Assembly: GCA_934661135.1 (NCBI GenBank)
Contig: CAKUJA010000083.1
Location: 1 to 9,083 of the forward strand
DNA length: 9,083 nucleotides
Reading direction: 5' to 3'
DNA from: an uncultured Oscillospiraceae bacterium
GTDB taxonomy: Bacteria > Bacillota > Clostridia > Oscillospirales > Oscillospiraceae
This document shows, piece by piece, positions 1 through 6,139 of this stretch. Position 1 is the stretch's first letter, and the number at the start of each line of letters is the position of its first letter. Below the pieces are notes generated by a model that saw only the letters and a program-made list of their open reading frames with translations, ran no database searches and was not told the DNA's origin. Made by a program: the position numbers and the translations under genes.

Positions 1-366
1 ATGGTGCGGGCCCTTGTTTCTGACCATGCCCAGGTATCCGAGGAAGGCCGGGCACTGTTTGTCCCGGAGCGGGAAAGCATTGGTGCCTGTCCCCGCTGCG
101 GGAAGCCTGTCTATGAGGGCAAAAAGAACTTTGCCTGTTCGGATCGGAGCTGCGGCTTTGTTCTCTGGAAGGATGACCGGTTCTGGACTTCGCGGAAAAA
201 GGTGCTGACCGCCAAAATGGCGGCTGACCTTCTGAAAAAGGGGCGTATTCTCGTTAAGGGGATGTGGTCTGAAAAGAAAGGCGTCACTTACGATGCCGCG
301 GTGCTGCTGGATGACACCGGCGAAAAATATGTTCACTACAAGCTGGAATTTCAAAAGAAAAAATAA
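1..366 (+). CDS. topB: DNA topoisomerase III (type IA), C-terminal fragment
   Basis: This is the last 121 codons of a type IA topoisomerase, which relaxes or decatenates single-stranded or nicked DNA; the ICE-encoded form is thought to help element replication and transfer. The visible part is the C-terminal zinc-ribbon region: Cys30-x2-Cys33, then Cys46-x4-Cys51 (CPRCGKPV and CSDRSCGF), followed by WKDDRF and a tail ending in the DDTGEKYV...LEF pattern I know from ICE topoisomerase III proteins. The catalytic tyrosine and toprim domains would lie upstream of base 1. The ATG at position 1 is most likely an internal Met. The TAA at 364-366 abuts the AGGAGG of the next gene, so the genes are co-transcribed. 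Family assignment is by recognition, not by search. Confidence 0.85.
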   Translation: MVRALVSDHAQVSEEGRALFVPERESIGACPRCGKPVYEGKKNFACSDRSCGFVLWKDDRFWTSRKKVLTAKMAADLLKKGRILVKGMWSEKKGVTYDAAVLLDDTGEKYVHYKLEFQKKK

Positions 367-378
367 GGAGGTCACGAT

Positions 379-1797
379 TTGGAAAAACGGTATGATGGGT
401 CTCTTTTCCCCATTTCTGTCCGCGTTGTCAACAAAGAGGAGCGGGAGCGGGAGCAGTGGTTGGAGCTGCCCACCACACAGCAGGCACTTCGGGAGCTGCT
501 GCAAAATATCGGCGGGGATCGGCAGGGCTGGTATCTGGGCGAGGTGGACTGCCACCTATACAACGCCGCCGCGGTGGAAGATTGTACGGATATTAACGAG
601 CTAAACTATCTGGCGGCTGCTCTGGAAGCTCTGACGGACGGGGAATTCGGTTCCTACCAGGCCATTGTGGATACGGGCCGTCACTGTGACACTATTCAGG
701 ACATGATCAACCTGACGGAAAATCTGGACTGCTACGATATTGAGCCGAACATCCAGAACTACGAGGATCTGGCCCAATACGTCCTCCACGATCGGGACAC
801 CTACGACTATTCCACGCTCCGGGCCTTGGAGGACTACATTGACTATGAGGCGTTTGGTCGGGATGTTGCGGAATCCGAGGGCGGTTCCATTGAGGACGAT
901 TGCTATATCTCTCCCACCAACTCCCCCTTTGCCGAGTTTTACGACGGCAACCCGGAGACGATCCCGGCAGGTTACGTCGTGTTTACCCCGGAGCTGCTTT
1001 TGCTGACCGACGAGGAAAAGAAGGATTGGGCGGAGAATCTGGCGATTCAGTGTGACAGCTTTTTCCGGGATTTTGACAGGGACTATGCTGAAAAATACCC
1101 GGAGAAACGGTCCCAGGTGGCAGCCTTCTATGACTGGCTGATAGATGGCAAGGTCGCTTTTCTGGAATCCAGGCTGAAGGACCTGGGTCAGACGGAACAG
1201 GACGCACTCTACTCTGACCTGCAGGACTACAAAAAGCTCACCGACTATGACCCTGCCCTGGATGACCTGCCCAATACTGTCCACGTCCTTGTGGTAGAGC
1301 CACGGAAAGTCCCCTGCCTGAGGGAAGTGGAAGAAAGCAATTTCCATAGTATCCTGGGTGGTGACTACTCCGTTACCCATCCCTTCGGGCCGGAGGTAGC
1401 CGTACTATGCCGGGAGGACGGCAGAGAATCCGGCCTGGAATGGAACCGGGCCCTCTACAATGGCCGGGGCCAGGTCTATGATGTGATTGCCGGAACCTTC
1501 CTGGTTGCCGGAATGGATGGGGATAAAATCGATTCTCTGCCTGATGATCTGGCGAGTAAATATAATCGCCGGTTCCAGACCATTGAGGTCTACGCTCAGG
1601 TTGGGGAACGCACCGTCATGTTCCAGGTGCCCCAGGACAATTTGGCAGACCTGTCCAATCGGGATCTGGACAGCATTCTCCGGGCAAAGCTGGAAAAGCG
1701 TCCCTCCCTCCGGGATCGGCTCAACGCCGCCAAGGAGGAGTGCGCCGCCCAGACGGCCCCGGAGAAGAACATCAGCCGCACCGGGCCGGAGCGGTAA
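379..1797 (+). CDS. ardA: Enlarged ArdA-like antirestriction protein with DUF3846-like domain (copy 1)
   Basis: This 472-aa acidic protein belongs to the ArdA group. ArdA proteins are DNA mimics that block type I restriction enzymes when an element enters a new host. The N-terminal part (about residues 25-215) carries the ArdA-type blocks LPTT, ELNYLAA, a MINLTENLDCY stretch near residue 110, YIDYEAFGRDV near 153 and FYDGNPETIP. Residues about 298-405 (VHVLVVEPRK ... YDVIAGTFLV) match what I remember of DUF3846. The C-terminus holds RPSLRDRLNAAKEECA. Classical ArdA is about 165 aa, so this is an expanded, multi-domain form. The start is a TTG at 379, chosen because AGGAGG at 366-371 sits 7 nt upstream and no better ATG is nearby. 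It is followed 12 nt later by a paralogue. Inhibition of restriction is inferred from the family. Confidence 0.8.
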   Translation: MEKRYDGSLFPISVRVVNKEEREREQWLELPTTQQALRELLQNIGGDRQGWYLGEVDCHLYNAAAVEDCTDINELNYLAAALEALTDGEFGSYQAIVDTGRHCDTIQDMINLTENLDCYDIEPNIQNYEDLAQYVLHDRDTYDYSTLRALEDYIDYEAFGRDVAESEGGSIEDDCYISPTNSPFAEFYDGNPETIPAGYVVFTPELLLLTDEEKKDWAENLAIQCDSFFRDFDRDYAEKYPEKRSQVAAFYDWLIDGKVAFLESRLKDLGQTEQDALYSDLQDYKKLTDYDPALDDLPNTVHVLVVEPRKVPCLREVEESNFHSILGGDYSVTHPFGPEVAVLCREDGRESGLEWNRALYNGRGQVYDVIAGTFLVAGMDGDKIDSLPDDLASKYNRRFQTIEVYAQVGERTVMFQVPQDNLADLSNRDLDSILRAKLEKRPSLRDRLNAAKEECAAQTAPEKNISRTGPER

Positions 1798-1809
1798 GGA
1801 GGCGGCAGG

Positions 1810-3585
1810 ATGCCTACATATGAATATAACCGGGATTATCCCTTCGCCGCTTTCATTACGAACCTCGGAAAATACAATGAGGGCGAGCTGATAGGCGAAT
1901 GGGTGAAGTTCCCCACCACAGCGGAAGAAATCAAGGCTGCCATGGACAGTATCGGCATCGGCCAGAAGGACGATTTCGGATACGCCTATGAGGAGTGGTT
2001 CATTACAGACTACGACTGCTATGTAGACGGCCTGTACGACAAGCTGGGAGAATACGTCAATCTGGATGAATTAAATTATCTTGCTTCCAAGCTGGATGAA
2101 ATGAGCCAGAGCGAATACGAGCAGTTCCAGGCGGCCATGTCGATGGGCGACCATAGCGGCAGCCTGCAGGATATGATCAACCTGACGGAGAATCTGGACT
2201 GCTATGAAGTGAACCCGAACATCACCGACTATGACGATCTGGGCCGATACTATATCTATGAACTGGAAGCCATGCAGGTACCGGACTATCTGGAAAACTA
2301 CATTGATTATGAAGCCTACGGGCGGGATGTGGCGTTGGACGAGGACGGTCAGTTCACCGATTACGGCTATGTCCGGGATACTGGGGATTCTTTCGTAGAG
2401 GTTTACGACGGCAACCCGGAAAATATCCCGGAGGAATACCGGATCATGTCCGTTCCCGAAGAAGATCTTTCCAAGGAAGAAATTGAGGAGTGGGCAGCTG
2501 ACATTGCCCATGATATGGATGCCCTTTTCCGGCAGAAATATCCACAGTACGCCGCCGCTTTCCCAAATTCGCAAAAAGCATGGCCGGATATCCAGGAAAA
2601 ACTTCTGGCAGGACGAATTGCGGATTACAGCGAGAAACTGGAATCTCTGGGCCAGAAAGCCACGGACTATCTCCCCTCCGAACTGGAGAAATTCAAGGAG
2701 GCTACCGGCTACGAGGAATGGCTGGATTTTGACCCGGAAGCTGTCCGGGAAGGACTTGAAACCCCGGACAAATCCCGCATTGATGAAATGCTGGCCTTTG
2801 CGGAAAAGGCGGAGCGGGAATATGCCGCCGCAGCGGCAGCCTATGAGCAGACCCCGGCGGATATTGCGGAACAGGCCCGGGCTGTCTACGGGGAGCTGGA
2901 GAAAATGACCGTTCTGGTGGTGGAGCCGTTGAAGGAGCCCTGTGCAAAGCAAATCGCCCCCGGCTACAAATCCATACAGGCGGAAGTCGATGGAGCATTC
3001 CAGGCCATTTATCCCTATGATGACCCTGTGGCCCTGGTCTGCAACGACGAGGGAAAGCTGCAAGGCATGGACCTGAACCGTGGCCTGCGGGATGACACTG
3101 GAAGCCTTTATGACATTGTGGCCGGTACATTTCTGGTGGTCGGCTTGGGCGAGGAGGACTTTGCCTCTCTGACTCCGGAGTTGATCCAGAAGTATACAGA
3201 GCAGTTCCGAACACCAGAGCTATTCGTCCCAAGAGACGGCAAGCTGGTGGTGCTGCCTATGCCGGAGCAGGCCCAGGAAAAAGCCTATCTTCCGGACAAA
3301 TTTGAAACCGGAGGCCATGTGCAGACCCCAAGGGGTAACTTCACCTTAACCTCTTTGAGCCAGAAGCAAATGGAGGCCCTGGGCTACGGTGTCCACCATC
3401 ATTCCGATGACCGTCGTTTCCTTATCATGGGCAACGGCACCCGGGCCTTTGCGGTAGCGGCTGATCCCAGGGATTTGGAACGGCCCTCTATTCGGGACAG
3501 ATTGGAAACGGCCCGCCAGGAGTGTGCCAAACAGCCGAAGGTAGACGCTCCCAGTCAGGATACGCCGGAACGGGAGGAACGATGA
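1810..3585 (+). CDS. ardA: Enlarged ArdA-like antirestriction protein with DUF3846-like and YodL-like domains (copy 2)
   Basis: This 591-aa acidic protein is a paralogue of the preceding gene. Its ArdA region (about residues 8-215) begins with YPFAAFITNLGKYNEGELIGEW, the N-terminal pattern of ArdA that copy 1 has largely lost, and shares FPTT, ELNYLASKL, MINLTENLDCY (about 122), YIDYEAYGRDV (about 165) and VYDGNPENIP with copy 1. A helical, Ala/Glu-rich linker (about 310-360) leads to a DUF3846-like domain at about 366-455 (MTVLVVEPLKEPC ... YDIVAGTFLVVG). A third module at about 498-552 (FETGGHVQTPRGNFTL ... FLIMGNGTRAFAVA) resembles the YodL-like segment of ICE ArdA proteins and is absent from copy 1. 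The tail repeats RPSIRDRLETARQECA. Start ATG at 1810 with AAGGAGG 7 nt upstream. The stop TGA overlaps the next ATG. Confidence 0.8.
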   Translation: MPTYEYNRDYPFAAFITNLGKYNEGELIGEWVKFPTTAEEIKAAMDSIGIGQKDDFGYAYEEWFITDYDCYVDGLYDKLGEYVNLDELNYLASKLDEMSQSEYEQFQAAMSMGDHSGSLQDMINLTENLDCYEVNPNITDYDDLGRYYIYELEAMQVPDYLENYIDYEAYGRDVALDEDGQFTDYGYVRDTGDSFVEVYDGNPENIPEEYRIMSVPEEDLSKEEIEEWAADIAHDMDALFRQKYPQYAAAFPNSQKAWPDIQEKLLAGRIADYSEKLESLGQKATDYLPSELEKFKEATGYEEWLDFDPEAVREGLETPDKSRIDEMLAFAEKAEREYAAAAAAYEQTPADIAEQARAVYGELEKMTVLVVEPLKEPCAKQIAPGYKSIQAEVDGAFQAIYPYDDPVALVCNDEGKLQGMDLNRGLRDDTGSLYDIVAGTFLVVGLGEEDFASLTPELIQKYTEQFRTPELFVPRDGKLVVLPMPEQAQEKAYLPDKFETGGHVQTPRGNFTLTSLSQKQMEALGYGVHHHSDDRRFLIMGNGTRAFAVAADPRDLERPSIRDRLETARQECAKQPKVDAPSQDTPEREER

Positions 3586-3764
3586 GCCGAAGCAAGAAAT
3601 GGCATCTGGAATGGGCGTTCTTTCTGGGTAGGAACGGGCGACGGCAGTATCATCCACTCTGTCAACGCTGTGCATATGGCTGTAAACAGAGCTTCCGGGT
3701 GAAACAGCTTGTCTGCCCACGGTATCTGGCCCGGCGTTCTAAAAAGTGTAGCAATATGGGTTAA
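3582..3764 (+). CDS. Small Cys-rich conserved ICE protein (60 aa)
   Basis: This 60-aa basic protein begins MSRSKKWHLEWAFFLGRNGR. The ATG at 3582 overlaps the stop of the ArdA-like gene (ATGA), and a GGAGG lies just upstream inside that gene, so translation is probably coupled. Cysteines at 27, 30, 34, 45 and 56 (CQRCAYGC and LVCPRY) suggest a small metal-binding fold. I recognise the pattern (R-S-K-K-W-x-L-E-W-x-F-F-L, then C-x2-C-x3-C-K-Q-S-F-R) as that of a small hypothetical protein found after ardA or topB genes in Firmicute ICEs; no function is known to me. An in-frame upstream extension to 3522 exists but lies inside the ArdA-like gene and is less likely. Confidence 0.65.
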   Translation: MSRSKKWHLEWAFFLGRNGRRQYHPLCQRCAYGCKQSFRVKQLVCPRYLARRSKKCSNMG

Positions 3765-3877
3765 AAAGCACCATTTCTTTTCCTATATTGGCATATTAAA
3801 GACAGTCCCTTATGATTTCCTACGCCCATTCTCTCGCAAACTGGGAGAAAGAAAGCATTCGATTTCAACACTTCCGT
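3765..3877. other. Intergenic stretch between the + strand operon and the DRT3 island
   Basis: I see no gene in these 113 bases. They are more AT-rich than the operon upstream and so may already belong to the inserted island. A weak inverted repeat (TTCTC near 3831 and GAGAA near 3846) is present but short. The + strand operon has no obvious strong terminator here before the hairpin repeat that follows. Confidence 0.5.
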
Positions 3878-3926
3878 ATAACAACAGCAGGCGTGCAGTT
3901 CCCCGGTTCTCCGAGGGCTGCACGCC
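3878..3926. repeat. Hairpin repeat R1, left flank of the DRT3 island; probable terminator
   Basis: This is one of two 49-bp direct repeats (44/49 identical) that bracket the RT island; the partner is at 7916-7964. It contains an 11-bp perfect inverted repeat, CAGGCGTGCAG at 3888-3898 and CTGCACGCCTG at 3918-3928, with further pairing inside (CCGG...CCG). On the - strand the hairpin is followed by CTGTTGTTAT, a modest T-rich tail. It begins 10 nt after the stop codon of the 679-aa RT gene (3936), so its simplest role is that gene's terminator. It may work in both directions, also ending the + strand operon. Confidence 0.75.
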
Positions 3927-3935
3927 TGTTTGATG

Positions 3936-5975
3936 TCAATCTAAGCTCGCGTATAAACCGTATGTATTTTTCCTGTATCGCTTAAAAACAGTCCTTTGAT
4001 ATGTGCGATATGTAATCTGATCACTGAAATTTTTGATTCCTTTCCAATTGAAAAGGCTTTCTTCTGGTTTATTACCACTGGGAGAACGTTGTTCTAAAAA
4101 CTCACAAATTAATTGAGTTACTACCGCCGATGGGAAAGGAGATGATGATTTATTACTACCAGTTTTACTAGTAGCAGATTTCTTTATTTCTTGTATCAAA
4201 CTGCTCATTTTTTGACGTAATGTCAAAGAAATATACGGACAATTGTGAAAAATTAAAACATACCAAAACTCAACTTGCATCATCGGTTCTTTATCTGATA
4301 TTTTACATATTTGCTTTTTAACAACTGTTTCAACTTTTTTCTGTAACTCATCAAAAAAAGGCGGATAGTATTGAGAATACAATAATAGGTTTGCCCAGAT
4401 GATAGGATCATTGCATTCTTCTGCTGTGTGTATTAAAGCGCTTTCTGTTTTTGCGTCAAGCACAATATTATACTCGTGGAAAAAAGGAAACCAATCACAT
4501 AGATCGAATATGTTCCCCGATTGAAAAACAAATGCATACCTATTAATCACTCTGCCCATCTTTTCATGTGCCTTCTCGTCGGTTTTAAAATCAACTTCGC
4601 TATTCATATAGGCTATGATAGAAATTATTTTTCTTGTTTGATCGAATGAAGGGTAAAATGCATAAATATATAAGGCCATATCAAGTAATAGCAAAGCCTT
4701 CCCCAGTTGTTGTTTACCAAAGAGCGAATAACCATTCTTTTTCTTACTAATGTTATTTAACAGTGTGGATAACAAAAAAGAAACGATTGTACGTGCGTCA
4801 TCTGAATGCTGTTTAACTAATACAGCAATTTCATCCTTTATTCTATCTACAGAAATATAATCCGTCTTTACTAAAAAACGTTCTTCTTCAGGAAGTTTTT
4901 CATAGTCGACTTTCTTCCCTTGAAAAAAGAAATTACCAATGATATCAGACAATTGTCTGGTCTTTCCTAACCACTCTTTAGGTAAGCAAGGTGTTGTTCC
5001 CTTTACCAATTTGAGTTCATTTAAGCGCAGCAAATATCGTTCACCAATTGTTTTGTACTTGGCTAGTATCTGATCAAGAATCTGTGACTGATTGGCAAAC
5101 AGAAAAATGTCATCCACATACCTAAATGCAACATAATCGACATTATAGCAAATTCCATCTTTTTCTAATGAAAGACATATCTCACTATCTATATGTTGAA
5201 GCAGAATCTCCGCCATCATTCTTGAAAATTCAGGACCGACAACAATACCATTTGACGAACGGCCATTTATATTTTGCAATATTCGATCTATGGTAACAAA
5301 CAAATGCGAATTACTGGCTGCTTTTGCATCTACTACATTTCTTTCGATAATCCAAGTAAATGCATGAGTATAAATACTGTCAAAGCATGCTTTATAGTCT
5401 AGCTTTGCATAATATTTATATTTAAAATTACACATTCTCCATATTCTTGAGTCAGCGAAAGAATTAATCGATTCAAAAGGCGCTATTCTGAAATAGTTTG
5501 CAGCTTGCTGAATAACTTCCCGTCCCACGCGAGATGATTGATCTTGAAAATACTGTGTTACTTTTCCAGATTTTGATTTATAATATAAATCAGTGTTTTT
5601 CTTGTGGTAACGAATAGAAAATTCGTGGTGCTTTTCAAAATAACTCAGAATTTCTTTTTGATAACATTCTATAAAAATATAAAGGTTAAGTGCGGAAAAT
5701 GGCTGGATGACACTCATTTCCCTCATCGTGTCATTTCCTTTAAGGATTCTATATTTTAATGGCTTTGTACTCCAGCCTTCTTTAAACATAGGTGAACAGC
5801 TTTTTGCTTTGACCTGTTGAATTTCATGAATAAGAGTTTCTAATGTTTTTTGCCTATCCTTTGCTAAGAGAAATGCATAAAGTTGAGAAAAAGAGAATAA
5901 CTCTGATATTTCAACAGGAAGTAAATCTGTTAAAATATAATCCAATTTATTTCTTTCCAGGCCACTCCACCCCAT
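3936..5975 (-). CDS. drt3b: Reverse transcriptase, DRT type 3 second subunit (Drt3b-like, UG8)
   Basis: A 679-aa reverse transcriptase. RT motif A is KLDYKACFDSI with the catalytic Asp at 193, motif B is the GIVVGPEFSRMMAEI block at 243-257, and motif C is FRYVDDIFLF with YVDD at 286-289, so the polymerase site is intact. An N-terminal part of about 180 residues precedes the palm. A long C-terminal region (about 390-679) is predicted largely helical and has a Ser/Lys/Thr linker near 599-616; I recognise no domain in it, and there is no maturase or endonuclease domain. Start ATG at 5975 has GGAGG (5985-5989) 9 nt upstream. It lies downstream of a second, dissimilar RT on the same strand; such a pair without another effector is typical of DRT3, an anti-phage system. 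From memory, Drt3b makes poly(AC) without a nucleic-acid template. The assignment to Drt3b rather than Drt3a rests on length and order; AbiA/AbiK-like RTs are the main alternative. Confidence 0.72.
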   Translation of the reverse strand: MGWSGLERNKLDYILTDLLPVEISELFSFSQLYAFLLAKDRQKTLETLIHEIQQVKAKSCSPMFKEGWSTKPLKYRILKGNDTMREMSVIQPFSALNLYIFIECYQKEILSYFEKHHEFSIRYHKKNTDLYYKSKSGKVTQYFQDQSSRVGREVIQQAANYFRIAPFESINSFADSRIWRMCNFKYKYYAKLDYKACFDSIYTHAFTWIIERNVVDAKAASNSHLFVTIDRILQNINGRSSNGIVVGPEFSRMMAEILLQHIDSEICLSLEKDGICYNVDYVAFRYVDDIFLFANQSQILDQILAKYKTIGERYLLRLNELKLVKGTTPCLPKEWLGKTRQLSDIIGNFFFQGKKVDYEKLPEEERFLVKTDYISVDRIKDEIAVLVKQHSDDARTIVSFLLSTLLNNISKKKNGYSLFGKQQLGKALLLLDMALYIYAFYPSFDQTRKIISIIAYMNSEVDFKTDEKAHEKMGRVINRYAFVFQSGNIFDLCDWFPFFHEYNIVLDAKTESALIHTAEECNDPIIWANLLLYSQYYPPFFDELQKKVETVVKKQICKISDKEPMMQVEFWYVLIFHNCPYISLTLRQKMSSLIQEIKKSATSKTGSNKSSSPFPSAVVTQLICEFLEQRSPSGNKPEESLFNWKGIKNFSDQITYRTYQRTVFKRYRKNTYGLYASLD

Positions 5976-6003
5976 TGACTTTTTCCTCCATTTTCTTTAT
6001 TAT
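5975..6003 (+). promoter_or_regulatory. Sigma-70/SigA-type promoter for the predicted ncRNA
   Basis: TTGACT at 5975-5980 (5/6 to the -35 consensus), a 17-nt spacer, and TATTAT at 5998-6003 (5/6 to the -10 consensus). The predicted start is near 6010, exactly where the first hairpin begins. The -35 box overlaps the first base of the drt3b start codon region on the other strand, so drt3b initiation and this promoter share DNA. Confidence 0.6.
5998..6003 (-). promoter_or_regulatory. Possible -10 element for drt3b on the opposite strand
   Basis: Read on the - strand, these bases are a perfect TATAAT. The best -35 at 17 nt spacing (CTGCAA) is poor, and the predicted start would leave only about 18 nt before the drt3b ATG, just enough for its GGAGG. 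If real, it would let drt3b be expressed without transcribing across the ncRNA. The match could also be a by-product of the near-symmetric TATTATAA sequence used by the + strand promoter. Confidence 0.25.
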
Positions 6004-6009
6004 AAAGGA

Positions 6010-6130
6010 GCAAACGGCTGTTTGCAGTGCGGAAACGCACACACATCATCGGCACAATGTTGAGAACAGACATTGTGTTTTGAACATAGCTGCGGCAAAT
6101 GTTCCGGAGCGGCAAGGGCAACCTTGCCGC
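6010..6130 (+). ncRNA. Predicted DRT3 template ncRNA (contains CACACACA)
   Basis: No coding gene fits this spacer between the two RT genes. On the + strand it forms five consecutive hairpins. H1 is at 6010-6025 (GCAAAC/GTTTGC). H2 is at 6027-6040 (GTGCG/CGCAC, GAAA loop). H3 is at 6053-6077 (CACAATGT/ACATTGTG). H4 is at 6082-6104 (GAACAT/ATGTTC). H5 is at 6109-6130 (9-bp stem GCGGCAAGG/CCTTGCCGC, GCAA loop). Two loops are GNRA only when read on the + strand. CACACACA at 6038-6045 runs from the 3' arm of H2 into the unpaired 6041-6052 joint. A near-consensus promoter ends 7 nt upstream of H1. From memory, the DRT3 ncRNA contains an ACACAC template used by Drt3a to make poly(GT). H5 with its short TTCGTCATT tail may define the 3' end, so the RNA is about 120-130 nt. 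Strand and function are inference; the hairpins and the tract are visible directly. Confidence 0.65.
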
Positions 6131-6139
6131 TTCGTCATT
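6109..6139 (+). terminator. GC-rich hairpin with weak U-tail at the ncRNA 3' end
   Basis: A 9-bp stem (6109-6117 with 6122-6130) closed by a GCAA loop is followed by TTCGTCATT. The tail is only moderately T-rich, so this may be an inefficient terminator or simply the last structural stem of the ncRNA. It lies just past the stop codon of the 464-aa RT and could also mark the end of that transcript, though no T-run follows on that strand. Confidence 0.4.

Noticed and set aside
601..1380. Long - strand open frame (259 aa) opposite the first ArdA-like gene
   Set aside because: It is the antisense shadow of a well-supported coding gene, with no ribosome binding site and no recognisable sequence.
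2071..3063. Long - strand open frame (330 aa) opposite the second ArdA-like gene
   Set aside because: Same reason; it parallels the antisense frame of the first paralogue because the sense genes are homologous.
4425..4432. A second TG/AC dinucleotide tract inside drt3b
   Set aside because: It encodes part of an ordinary coding stretch (IHTAEE) and has no surrounding hairpins or promoter.
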